Shown piece by piece: positions 1 through 7,379 of a DNA stretch of 21,073 nt. Both the position numbers and the translations under genes were made by a program. Numbering within the stretch: position 1 is the first letter of the stretch; each line of letters opens with the position of its first letter. Under the pieces are notes generated by a model. It was given only the letters and a program-made list of their open reading frames with translations. It made no database searches and was not told where the DNA came from. Source of the DNA: an uncultured Bacteroidales bacterium (GTDB lineage Bacteria > Bacteroidota > Bacteroidia > Bacteroidales > UBA932); assembly GCA_937890845.1 (NCBI GenBank), contig CALADR010000037.1, forward strand, positions 1-21,073, given 5' to 3'.

Positions 1-171
1 GGCAACAGGTCCGGCTTCGTCTGTTATGATACCGGACAGTCGCCCGCCACCGTTCTGGATGGCAGATGCATCTTGTCCGAAAGCAATGGACGGCATCGAT
101 ATGAACAGCAAAGCACTTGCGACAAGTGCCGTAATGATGCTGCACACTGATGACAATGTTGATTTTAGCAT
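1..171 (-). CDS. Partial secreted or outer-membrane protein, TonB/SusC-type N-terminus
   Basis: Only the first 57 codons lie in the window; the gene runs off the left edge. The ATG is at 171-169. The product starts MLKSTLSSVCSIITAL and has a hydrophobic signal peptide over about residues 8-32, ending near SIAFGQ. A Gln/Asn/Gly-rich stretch follows, then GRLSGIITDEAGPVA. That is the opening strand of a carboxypeptidase-regulatory-like domain, the usual first domain of SusC/RagA TonB-linked receptors in Bacteroidota. The family assignment is an inference from this short motif: a TonB-dependent transporter is likeliest, but other surface proteins carry the same domain. It is transcribed away from the membrane-protein gene at 432. 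Confidence 0.65.
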   Translation of the reverse strand, partial: MLKSTLSSVCSIITALVASALLFISMPSIAFGQDASAIQNGGGRLSGIITDEAGPVA

Positions 172-271
172 AAAAAATTGGTTGTTAATTTATAAATTGC
201 CCTGAAGGTTCCGAAAATGAAACAGGAACTTTAAAAGGCGGTCCAATTCAAATTAATATACAGTTTGGGTG

Positions 272-279
272 CGAAAGTA
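272..279 (-). promoter_or_regulatory. Possible -7 box for the leftward partial gene
   Basis: Read on the minus strand this is TACTTTCG followed by CACC, one mismatch from the Bacteroidota -7 consensus TAnnTTTG. It would give a leader of roughly 95 nt before the ATG at 171. No well-spaced -33 TTTG was found, so this is only a candidate. The intergenic stretch 172-431 otherwise shows no gene. Confidence 0.25.
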
Positions 280-363
280 GTCAAAAACTGCGAAAACAAT
301 GATAATATACTGAATTTTTTTTAATTTACCTTGGCATCAAATAATCTTGTCTCAAAAAAATAT

Positions 364-371
364 TATTTTTG
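364..371 (+). promoter_or_regulatory. Candidate -7 box for the gene at 432
   Basis: TATTTTTG is an exact match to the Bacteroidota -7 consensus TAnnTTTG, about 60 bp upstream of the ATG at 432. No convincing TTTG lies 19-22 bp upstream; the nearest TTG, at 347-349, is too close. Only the -7 element supports it. Confidence 0.35.
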
Positions 372-431
372 TTCTGTTGAAAACATTCTGCAAAGACGGA
401 GTACATGCAGACTTACTAATACACAAGACAA

Positions 432-902
432 ATGAGATACTTCATAAGAGCTATAAAATATTTCCTGTATTTCACGGTAATATTCGTTGTTATAATATCC
501 GGGCTCGTACTTACCGGAGCGGCAGAAGGAAACATATCTACCATGTTCATAGGAGGATACAGCGCACTGTGGAAAATCGCTATATTCTTTGCAGTCATAG
601 CTGCCATATATCCAAGCGTAGGATTTATGACAAGAATGGCTGCTACGACCGGAAGTTGGGAAGAAAACAAGGACGAAGTCATGACATTCATGACCAACAG
701 GGAATATGTCCTCGAAACTTCGGGAGTCGGCACTATGACATTCAGGAAGACCGGAGCAAGCAGATTTACCAGAATGTACGAAGACAGAATCACCCTAACT
801 GCCAAAATCGGGGGCATAGAAGTTGAAGGGCTCAGAAAAGATGTGATGAGAATCGTAACAGGGCTGGAAAGCAGGCTTGGAGGCAGATCCACAGAGGAAT
901 AG
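432..902 (+). CDS. Small two-helix membrane protein, unknown function
   Basis: A 156-residue protein. A basic N-terminus (MRYFIRAIKY) leads into a first membrane helix at about residues 11-30 and a second at about 46-64. The soluble remainder, about residues 68-156, is rich in charge and in short beta-type stretches (REYVLETSGVGTMTF, DRITLTAKIGGIEVEG) and is probably cytoplasmic. I do not recognise a named domain. It looks like a conserved hypothetical of Bacteroidota. The ATG is preceded by an A-rich stretch, normal for this phylum. The DUF2007 gene follows 72 bp later on the same strand, so the two may be co-transcribed. A 228-codon minus-strand frame across it is treated as a shadow. Confidence 0.75.
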   Translation: MRYFIRAIKYFLYFTVIFVVIISGLVLTGAAEGNISTMFIGGYSALWKIAIFFAVIAAIYPSVGFMTRMAATTGSWEENKDEVMTFMTNREYVLETSGVGTMTFRKTGASRFTRMYEDRITLTAKIGGIEVEGLRKDVMRIVTGLESRLGGRSTEE

Positions 903-944
903 CACAACCGCTTCCCTGCTCTGAAAACAAAACACATAAGCAAC

Positions 945-971
945 TCCGCAGCACGCGGAATAATCTTTTTT
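945..971 (+). terminator. Weak hairpin plus T-run before the DUF2007 gene
   Basis: TCCGC (945-949) and GCGGA (955-959) can pair around a 5-nt loop, followed after a few bases by six T at 966-971. That resembles a small intrinsic terminator or attenuator, but the stem is only five pairs and it ends just 3 bp before the ATG at 975, so it could equally affect translation or be chance. Confidence 0.25.
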
Positions 972-974
972 GCT

Positions 975-1190
975 ATGAACGAGTTGAAGACAGTCGAGAA
1001 ATTCTCGGAACCGATGGCGGCACGCCTTGCGGCAGCCAAACTGAAAGACAACGGGATTGAAGCTGCAATCTTTGGAGAAAGCTCATCTTTCCCGTCAGTC
1101 AACTATGACGGACCTATCGAACTCAAAGTCAATGAAGCAGACTATGAACGCTCATTGAGCATTCTGGCAGCTTCCGACAAAGCCGAATAA
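975..1190 (+). CDS. DUF2007 family putative signal-transducing protein
   Basis: A complete 71-residue protein. It begins KTVEKFSEPMAARLAAAKL, continues KDNGIEAAIFGE and ends in a hydrophobic IELKVNEADYERSLSIL strand and helix. This is the compact beta-alpha-beta pattern of DUF2007, a GlnB-like small domain called a putative signal-transducing protein. The moving-through-residues pattern (switch between paralogue copies, then a conserved V/I-x-V-x-x-x-D/E-Y/x-E) fits that family; molecular function is not established. There is no signal peptide, so it is cytoplasmic. Its last 49 bp overlap the end of the DUF3109 gene on the opposite strand. Confidence 0.85.
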   Translation: MNELKTVEKFSEPMAARLAAAKLKDNGIEAAIFGESSSFPSVNYDGPIELKVNEADYERSLSILAASDKAE

Positions 1191-1744
1191 AAGTCCTCAC
1201 CGAAATAACGTTCTATAGGTTCGCGTAGAAATTCATATACGCGGACCTTTTCTTTTCTTCCCTTTTCAAAAGCATCCCTGCAGATTTCCCATCTGTGCGG
1301 ATTCAAGGCTTTCATACCGTTGCTAAGAGTCGAAACCCTTATAGGATAAAGCCAGCAGGATATGGGCTTGCGAAAGTCTCCTTCCCCATTAAACCAGCAT
1401 TTCTCCATAGAGCAGAAGCAGTTTCCTCCGCCGTCAAAATGTGCGAAGGCACACTCTTCGCTTCCCGGTACAAGTGGAGTCACCAGATCCCCGTCCGCAT
1501 CCACTTCAAAAAAACCTGTCTCCGAGACTCTCTCCCTGCCTTTCTGGCTCATAAGTGGGGAAAAAATCTTGTAATTCTTCTCTATCGCCTCTGTTTCAAT
1601 CTCTTCCAAAGGAGCGCCGCTATCTCCGATAATGCAGCAGCATCCTTTACATTTCTCATAGTCACAGGCAAAATACTCTGTCAGGATTTCATCTGAAACC
1701 AGACAGTCGTCAATCTGTATTATTGCAGGTCTGTCGTATCTCAT
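1142..1744 (-). CDS. DUF3109 family cysteine-rich protein
   Basis: A 200-residue protein starting at the ATG at 1744; a TTG six codons upstream is also in frame but weaker. It holds 12 cysteines: C14, C27, C32, C35-C37, C98, C109, C111, C116, C130 and C155. The core FACDYEKCKGCCC with downstream EECAF, NCFCSMEKCW and ISCWLYP is the DUF3109 pattern. DUF3109 is related to the YkgJ-type CxxxCxxCC proteins thought to bind zinc or an iron-sulfur centre. The metal here is an inference; the function is unknown. It lies 79 bp downstream of the M16-like ORFs on the same strand and may be co-transcribed with them. Its 3' end is antisense to the last 49 bp of the DUF2007 gene. Confidence 0.85.
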   Translation of the reverse strand: MRYDRPAIIQIDDCLVSDEILTEYFACDYEKCKGCCCIIGDSGAPLEEIETEAIEKNYKIFSPLMSQKGRERVSETGFFEVDADGDLVTPLVPGSEECAFAHFDGGGNCFCSMEKCWFNGEGDFRKPISCWLYPIRVSTLSNGMKALNPHRWEICRDAFEKGRKEKVRVYEFLREPIERYFGEDFYSALSEAARMLNERS

Positions 1745-1823
1745 ATAATTAAAGTTTCGCAAGTGATTTATTACTTAATATGCTCTTGTTCCGCCAATCG
1801 TCGGGCAAAATTCCTTGCCTGCA

Positions 1824-3062
1824 TCACGGACGTACTACATACTCGACTTTTCCGCTGCTGTCCAGCAGATATACCATTTCCTTTACCTGATCTGCTGTAA
1901 CTGCATCAATTTTTGCCCCATAGTCCGTATGAAGATCCTTCCCGTCTGAAAAACGTCTGGTAATCATATCGACCCAATATCTGGGATCCGCCATATAGGA
2001 GGCAATCCTGTTTTTGAGAACAGTCTTGTAAAATGACAGCTTTTCGTCAGACAAGTTATTGGCAGCCAGTCCCTGAAGAGCGGACCTCACGGCAAAAAGG
2101 GTATTAACAGGGACAAAACCTGCAATATTCTCGGAAAATCCCTCTGGCTCAAGCTCTTCTACAGTCAACATAAGATTAAACCTGTCACGCGGGACCACAG
2201 AAAAGAAATCAGACACATTCACTGATACAGGAATATCTGAAAGAGACGACATAAGAGCATCTTCAACAGCCATCGAAGCCAGTTTTGCCACCATGTATGA
2301 AGATGCGGTCAACTGCACAGGAGCAGACATAGCCACGTCTATGCTATTTGACATTCCATCCAGAATGTATGTAGATTCTCCGGAAATAGGCTGGAAAGCC
2401 TGGCTTGTGCGAGGCATAATCCTGTTTGCAACTTTGAATGCACCAAGGTAGTCCTGAAGCTTTCTTTTCAGTTCATACTCACTGATATCGCCGACAATAA
2501 CCAGCACCCCGTCATCTGCCTTTGAAAACTGCTTCCTGAAAAAAGACTCAGCCTCGTCCTTCAATGTCCGGGAAAGCCCGGCCTCAGACTTAAATACCGA
2601 ATACCTGTATCCAGGACACATAAGACTGTCTATAGCGACATACCGGCTTCTTCTGGAACCTTGTTCAGACAATAACTTAAGTCTCTCGCATTCAAGATAA
2701 TAATTAAAAGCCCCATCATCAATCTTCTCAAATTCTGTTATTCCGGCCAAGGCTTTCATAAGGAAATCCAGAGATCCTGCAGGTGCGGAACCATATATTC
2801 CTATATCTGAAACCCCGGCACGGTAGCTCATTGATATATCTTTTGCAGACAAAAGGTAGCCGAAATCATCAGATCTGATACCCCTTATATTGCATAGGCC
2901 CAACATATCTGCATAAAAGGCGCCATGTCCTGCCTCAAGGTTATTGACAGAAGCTGTGCCACCCCGTATTATCATAGAGTACCAGAACCTTCCTCCTGAT
3001 GGAATATTTTTATAAACGACTTTCATACCGTTCGAAAAAATCCAAAGCTGTCCGCCAGACAA
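1824..3062 (-). CDS. M16 peptidase-like C-terminal half, no catalytic site
   Basis: A 412-residue ORF that matches the second half of PqqL-type M16 proteins. It opens with LWIFSNGMKVVYK, the usual start of the third M16 domain, followed by a SMIIRGGTA strand, LSAKDISMSYRAGVSDIGIYGSA, and a second domain with VLVIVGDI. The spot that would hold HxxEH reads GHGAFYADML, so no zinc site exists; in C-terminal halves that is normal. There is no signal peptide, although the first half has one. The listed start is a TTG at 3062 with AAGGAGGA just before it. The frame is in fact open up to 3140, and the upstream codons read VVSERCKIKKVKEEPLSGG, which looks like the inter-lobe linker of an intact protein. 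It may therefore be the frame-shifted remainder of the upstream ORF. Confidence 0.75.
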   Translation of the reverse strand: MSGGQLWIFSNGMKVVYKNIPSGGRFWYSMIIRGGTASVNNLEAGHGAFYADMLGLCNIRGIRSDDFGYLLSAKDISMSYRAGVSDIGIYGSAPAGSLDFLMKALAGITEFEKIDDGAFNYYLECERLKLLSEQGSRRSRYVAIDSLMCPGYRYSVFKSEAGLSRTLKDEAESFFRKQFSKADDGVLVIVGDISEYELKRKLQDYLGAFKVANRIMPRTSQAFQPISGESTYILDGMSNSIDVAMSAPVQLTASSYMVAKLASMAVEDALMSSLSDIPVSVNVSDFFSVVPRDRFNLMLTVEELEPEGFSENIAGFVPVNTLFAVRSALQGLAANNLSDEKLSFYKTVLKNRIASYMADPRYWVDMITRRFSDGKDLHTDYGAKIDAVTADQVKEMVYLLDSSGKVEYVVRP

Positions 3063-3103
3063 AGGCTCCTCCTTGACTTTTTTAATTTTACATCTTTCCG
3101 ATA

Positions 3104-4417
3104 CTACATTAAAGCCTGTGGTATCATCAAGATTCCCGCTTCATCAACGATACAAGTATCCGCAGTATAACTCAAAGACAAATTTCCAGTACTGTTCAGT
3201 AGCGATGAAGAGAACTTATTGAAAAATCTGCTACCTTCTACATCGGGAAGGGCACTAGACTCAAAAAATCCGCTTTTATCTGCATTTGATGAAAGAGAGG
3301 AGCCATACAGATATGATGAAACACACCTGTTTACAAAGACATCATTACCTTTCAGTGCAGATCCTGCATCACGGACAAACTTCCTGCCGACCATCTTACG
3401 GGCAGCAGAGTACTCAGTTGACGAAACCCCTTTGGACGCGATTTTCGAAAGAGCCAATGTAACTGCCGTGATTGCCGGCTCAATACTCTCCGGAGCAGTT
3501 TTCACAAAAACTTCAAACTTTTCGTCACCATCCCAGTCCGAACTTCCCCTATAACCATATCCAATTTCCGCCACTGGGATTCCCAAGGCGAAGAAATCCT
3601 TATAAAGCCTTTTCTGCAATATGAGCCCCAACTCATTCCCCATACGCAAAGACACGACAGGAAGAACAGTTCCCATAAATTCAGACGGAGTCCTTGGCAA
3701 TGAATATACGGCAGACAGAGTAGCAACTGCAGCACTTGTGTCCTTCACTGCAAGAAAAGAAGTACTGTCACCTGGAATCCACGAATACATATCAGTATAT
3801 TCCGCACGGTCTGCATCCGGAACAAACAGCGAAAGCATTTTCATTTTGTCTGCCACTGCGATTCCTGCTATATCTCCGGAAACTACTATTGCCTGCCCGC
3901 AGTTTTCATGCCCGCGCTCTGCAAGCATATCAGAACACAATCTGGTCATATCAAATGCCAGCAAAAGAAGAGAATCCATAACTGCCGTACCGCCAGACAG
4001 ACTCACATCTTTGAAGCTGAATACTACTGCATTGCCTCTCTTTTCTATATAACCGTTTCTGCCACACTTAACTCCGTTTGACCGAAGAAATGATTCCGGA
4101 GTCCTCTTCCCGAATACATCCGTTCCAGAAAGACATTTTCTGGCAATGCTCTGCAAAGTATCCGCACAAACCGGCTCACCGGAAACAGACGAATCCGCTA
4201 GAGCAGGAACCCCTGTCTTCCACACAAGAGACAAATCAGCGACTGCCTTACGTGTTTTGTTTGTCACCAAATAATATGATATACCGTCAGGCAATACGCC
4301 CTTCGAGACTGCCGGGTCATCAGGCAATGAAGCAAGACTTTGCGCAAATGCAAAATCAGGCAGGTACAGCGACAATATCAGTAAAAATAAAGTCAGATAT
4401 ATATTTTTATTCATCAT
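3104..4417 (-). CDS. M16 peptidase-like N-terminal half (PqqL type), active site lost
   Basis: A 437-residue ORF with a signal peptide (MMNKNIYLTLFLLILSLY, cut near AFAQS), so it is exported. Residues about 37-55 (VSKGVLPDGISYYLVTNKT) are the classic opening of PqqL-type M16 proteins. Later PESFLRSNGVKCGRNGY matches the 'yLesiGvkfG.n.nAyT' strand, and IVVSGDI marks the second domain. The helix that should carry HxxEH has no such motif (VPALADSSVSGEPVCADTLQSIARKCL), so it cannot be a zinc peptidase of this class. It ends with a TAG 41 bp before the start chosen for the next ORF, in a frame that differs by -1. Together the two would make about 860 residues, the normal family size. It could be a pseudoenzyme, a recently broken gene, or a sequence error at the junction. 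Confidence 0.75.
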   Translation of the reverse strand: MMNKNIYLTLFLLILSLYLPDFAFAQSLASLPDDPAVSKGVLPDGISYYLVTNKTRKAVADLSLVWKTGVPALADSSVSGEPVCADTLQSIARKCLSGTDVFGKRTPESFLRSNGVKCGRNGYIEKRGNAVVFSFKDVSLSGGTAVMDSLLLLAFDMTRLCSDMLAERGHENCGQAIVVSGDIAGIAVADKMKMLSLFVPDADRAEYTDMYSWIPGDSTSFLAVKDTSAAVATLSAVYSLPRTPSEFMGTVLPVVSLRMGNELGLILQKRLYKDFFALGIPVAEIGYGYRGSSDWDGDEKFEVFVKTAPESIEPAITAVTLALSKIASKGVSSTEYSAARKMVGRKFVRDAGSALKGNDVFVNRCVSSYLYGSSLSSNADKSGFFESSALPDVEGSRFFNKFSSSLLNSTGNLSLSYTADTCIVDEAGILMIPQALM

Positions 4418-4433
4418 TAGTACTGTTTTAATG

Positions 4434-4441
4434 CAAAATTA
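4434..4441 (-). promoter_or_regulatory. -7 box of the M16-like gene
   Basis: On the minus strand this reads TAATTTTG followed by CA, an exact TAnnTTTG match, 17 bp upstream of the ATG at 4417. The predicted leader is about 10 nt. No clear -33 element was found. It faces away from the box at 4456-4463. Confidence 0.5.
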
Positions 4442-4455
4442 CAATAAAAATTTCC

Positions 4456-4463
4456 TATTTTTG
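4456..4463 (+). promoter_or_regulatory. -7 box of the TPR gene
   Basis: TATTTTTG followed by CA, an exact TAnnTTTG match, 51 bp upstream of the ATG at 4515. With the minus-strand box at 4434-4441 it forms mirrored ends (TGCAAAATTA ... TATTTTTGCA, 4432-4465), a compact divergent promoter pair. No clear -33 element. Confidence 0.5.
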
Positions 4464-4514
4464 CATTTACGTGTTTCTGAATAATGGAATTGAACAAAAA
4501 TATTGAATAAGACT

Positions 4515-5453
4515 ATGAAAAGAATCCTCATTACTGTCGCAGCAGCGATGTTTGCTGCCGGCGTTGTTGCAGCTCAGGACATGCAGCAGGCAACTGACAC
4601 CTACAACAATGGTGCTATGGCTCTCCAGATGGGAGACAATGCCGGCGCACTCAACTATTTCAAACAGGCTCTCACTATGGCTGAAGCTTGTGGCGAAGAA
4701 GGTGCAGACATGATTGCAAACTGTAAAGACGTACTGCCTAAAGTCGAGCTCGCAATTGCAAAAGATTTCATCAAATCAGACAACTTCGACAAGGCTATCG
4801 AGCAGCTCAACAATGCTATAGCTTCTGCAAAGCAATACACTAATGAAGAAGTTGCAACAGAGGCTGCAGAGCTTATCCCTCAGGTGTTCATGTCACAGGC
4901 AGGCCAGTTGCTTAATGCAAAAGACTATGCAGGTGCGGCTGCAGCATATCAGAAAGTAGTAGCTGCCGATCCTGCCAACGGAACAGCTCTTCTCCGACTC
5001 GGTATGGCATTGGGTGCACAGGGAAAGATAGCAGAAGCAGAAGCTGCATACACAGAGGCTATGAAGAACGGACAGGAGAAGCCTGCTGCAAAACAGCTTT
5101 CTACAATGTATGTAAAGCTCGCTGCATCAAACCTCAAGGCAAAGAAATATCAGGAAGCCATTGACAATGCAGTAAAGTCAAATGAATTCCTCGAGAATGC
5201 TACTGCAATGCAGGTTGCAGGAACTGCTGCTTCACTTGTAGGCAAGAATGCAGATGCTGTAAAATATCTTGAGAGCTACATCGCACTTGCTCCTAACGCA
5301 CGTAATGTCAACCAGATGTACTACACTGTCGCAGCTCTTGCCCAGCAGCTCGGTGACAACGAGAAAGCATGCGGTTACTACAAGAAGATTGCCGGAGACC
5401 CTAAATTCGGTCCAGCTGCAAAACAGCAGATTGAAGCTCTGAAATGTAACTGA
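4515..5453 (+). CDS. Secreted tetratricopeptide-repeat protein
   Basis: A 312-residue protein when started at the ATG at 4515 (MKRILITVAAAMFAAGVVAA); a TTG four codons upstream is also in frame but would only lengthen the n-region. A signal peptide ends near VVAAQD at residue 21. The rest is alpha-helical TPR: helix pairs include AMALQMGDNAGALNYFKQAL (34-53), DFIKSDNFDKAIEQLNNAI (84-102), AKDYAGAAAAYQKVVAADP (135-153), GAQGKIAEAEAAYTEAM (167-183) and KKYQEAIDNAVK (210-221). It is strongly Ala-rich and uses few AGA/AGG arginine codons compared with its neighbours, which may mean high expression. A periplasmic scaffold role is inferred. The U32 gene follows after 12 bp, probably in the same transcript. 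Confidence 0.85.
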   Translation: MKRILITVAAAMFAAGVVAAQDMQQATDTYNNGAMALQMGDNAGALNYFKQALTMAEACGEEGADMIANCKDVLPKVELAIAKDFIKSDNFDKAIEQLNNAIASAKQYTNEEVATEAAELIPQVFMSQAGQLLNAKDYAGAAAAYQKVVAADPANGTALLRLGMALGAQGKIAEAEAAYTEAMKNGQEKPAAKQLSTMYVKLAASNLKAKKYQEAIDNAVKSNEFLENATAMQVAGTAASLVGKNADAVKYLESYIALAPNARNVNQMYYTVAALAQQLGDNEKACGYYKKIAGDPKFGPAAKQQIEALKCN

Positions 5454-5465
5454 TAGATTCTGCAG

Positions 5466-7379
5466 ATGACCCCCGCAAACAAAAGGGAACTGGAGCTTTT
5501 GGCTCCTGCAAGGAATATTGACATCGGCAGCGCAGCCATCGACTGCGGTGCCGATGCAGTATATATTGCAGGCCCGAGATTCGGAGCAAGACAAGCAGCA
5601 GGCAATGAGATAGAAGACATCGCCAAGCTTTGTACATACGCTCATAAGTTCGGTTCAAGAATTTTCATTACACTGAACACCATACTGTTTGATAACGAAC
5701 TTGAAGATGCTGCATCGCAGCTGGCCAGGATTGAAGAAGCCGGAGCCGATGCCATAATCGTACAAGATCTGGCAGTAATGGAGATTGCCGAGCGGACAGG
5801 AATCTCCCTTCCTCTTCACGCTTCCACCCAATGCGCAATCAGGACTCCTGATCAGGCTAAATTTTATGAAGATGCAGGATTCTCCAGACTTATACTTGAA
5901 CGCGAACTTTCTCTAGACCAGATTCATGATATCAGAAAAGCCGTAAGCTGCGAGCTCGAGTTCTTCGTACACGGGGCATTATGCGTCTGCTACAGCGGAC
6001 AATGCTATATGTCAGAAGCAATAGCCGGACGCTCAGCCAACCGCGGTGCCTGCATGCAGGCCTGCCGTTCCCTGTATGATCTGGCTGACGGACAAGGAAA
6101 CATACTGGTCCGGAACAAAGCTCTGCTGTCTCTTAAGGATTACAACTTGAAAAACAGGCTCAAAGACCTGGCTGATGCCGGAATCAGTTCATTCAAAATA
6201 GAAGGCAGACTTAAAAATGCTTCATATGTCAAAAACATAGTAAGAGACTACTCTTCAGCCATTGACAGACTTATATCAGCTTCTGAAAACAAATATTGCA
6301 GAGCCTCTTTCGGTAATGTCACAGGAGGTTTCACACCAGATCCGGACAAGACTTTCAACCGCGGATATACAGAACTTTTCATTGACGGAAAAAGGAGTAA
6401 ATGGTCCACCTTCGACTCAGCCAAAGGTATGGGAGAGGAGATAGGCAGAGTAGTCAGGGTGTCTCCAGAAAAGAACAGGATTACCATACGCCCGACAAAG
6501 CAACTGACATTGCACAACGGAGACGGACTGTCTTTCGTTGCCGGGAACTCGGAAGTCGTCGGCTTTAGGGCAGATGTATGTTCTGGACTTGAAATCAAAT
6601 GCAAAAGCATTCCTGAGTTATACGAAGGGGCGACACTGTTCCGTAACATAGATACCGCCTTTGAAAAGGAACTTGAAACCAACCTTCCGTCAAGAGAAAT
6701 AGCGGTAAGACTCTCAATATACATTCGCAGGAATACTGATGACGGACACTACGTCTTAGAAACTTCCGCAACGAGCGAAGACGGGAGAATCATCGGATTA
6801 TCAGAAGAAACAGAATGCCGGCCGGCTGACAACCAAGAGAGAATGGCAGCAGTATTCAGGCAACAACTCGAAAAGAAATCAGGACATTACAGATTCTCTG
6901 TCTCGGAAATTAGGACAGAAAGTTGTAAACTGCCTTTCATGCCTGTCTCAGCACTTAACGGCATGAGAAGGAAAATTGCAGCAAAGCTTGACGAGTCCAG
7001 ATGCATAAGCCGGCCTCTTGCGAACCGGACAGCATCAAGACTGCAGACTGAACTTTCTTTTACAGCCGGCAAAAACATAAATGACAGGATTTCCTATAAA
7101 TCCAATGTTTCCAACAAGCTTGCAGAAGAACGCTATCTCAAGGCAGGAGCCTGCTCCGTTGACAAGGCTTTTGAACTCGAACACCAGCCTGATGCCGAAC
7201 TTATGAGAATGAAATACTGCATCAGGCACGAACTTGGCCTCTGTCCGAAGCAAAACAGAGGTTTATGCAAAGATGGTGAGTTATTCCTCCTGAACAACGG
7301 AAAGCGCTTTCCCCTGCTTTTTGACTGCAGGAAATGCGAAATGGCTGTACTTCCTAATAGTCCAGTATCTCGAAAGTAA
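5466..7379 (+). CDS. Peptidase U32 family protein, RlhA-like
   Basis: A 637-residue cytoplasmic protein. It starts ELELLAPARNIDIGSAAIDCGADAVYIAG, the U32 TIM-barrel entry. The family signature is at about residues 165-203: ELEFFVHGALCVCYSGQCYMS followed by GRSANRGACMQACR, with C173, C175, C180, C196 and C200 as candidate iron-sulfur ligands. The long C-terminal part and total length resemble E. coli RlhA (YdcP), which is needed for hydroxylation of C2501 in 23S rRNA; the shorter paralogue TrhP acts on tRNA. RNA hydroxylation is therefore the likely role, by family, not proven here. A second cysteine group sits in the last ~55 residues (CIRHELGLC, GLC, FDCRKC). Twelve bp separate it from the TPR gene, and its last 26 bp overlap the lipoprotein gene on the other strand. 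Confidence 0.88.
   Translation: MTPANKRELELLAPARNIDIGSAAIDCGADAVYIAGPRFGARQAAGNEIEDIAKLCTYAHKFGSRIFITLNTILFDNELEDAASQLARIEEAGADAIIVQDLAVMEIAERTGISLPLHASTQCAIRTPDQAKFYEDAGFSRLILERELSLDQIHDIRKAVSCELEFFVHGALCVCYSGQCYMSEAIAGRSANRGACMQACRSLYDLADGQGNILVRNKALLSLKDYNLKNRLKDLADAGISSFKIEGRLKNASYVKNIVRDYSSAIDRLISASENKYCRASFGNVTGGFTPDPDKTFNRGYTELFIDGKRSKWSTFDSAKGMGEEIGRVVRVSPEKNRITIRPTKQLTLHNGDGLSFVAGNSEVVGFRADVCSGLEIKCKSIPELYEGATLFRNIDTAFEKELETNLPSREIAVRLSIYIRRNTDDGHYVLETSATSEDGRIIGLSEETECRPADNQERMAAVFRQQLEKKSGHYRFSVSEIRTESCKLPFMPVSALNGMRRKIAAKLDESRCISRPLANRTASRLQTELSFTAGKNINDRISYKSNVSNKLAEERYLKAGACSVDKAFELEHQPDAELMRMKYCIRHELGLCPKQNRGLCKDGELFLLNNGKRFPLLFDCRKCEMAVLPNSPVSRK

Noticed and set aside
347..826. 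159-codon plus-strand frame overlapping the gene at 432
   Set aside because: Its start lies upstream of the -7 box at 364-371, it is rich in Arg/His/Cys, and the other frame gives a sensible two-helix membrane protein.
416..1102. Long minus-strand frame (228 codons)
   Set aside because: It lies opposite two genes with coherent protein features, spans their gap and matches no family; treated as a shadow.
1745..1762. TTG start six codons upstream for the DUF3109 gene
   Set aside because: The in-frame ATG at 1744 is stronger and the extra residues carry no family sequence.
3102..3118. Classic -1 slippery heptamer at the M16 junction
   Set aside because: The codons GCT TTA ATG do not fit X XXY YYZ; programmed frameshifting is kept only as one option.
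4503..4514. TTG start four codons upstream for the TPR gene
   Set aside because: The ATG at 4515 gives a typical signal peptide MKRILIT; TTG offers no benefit and has no Shine-Dalgarno.
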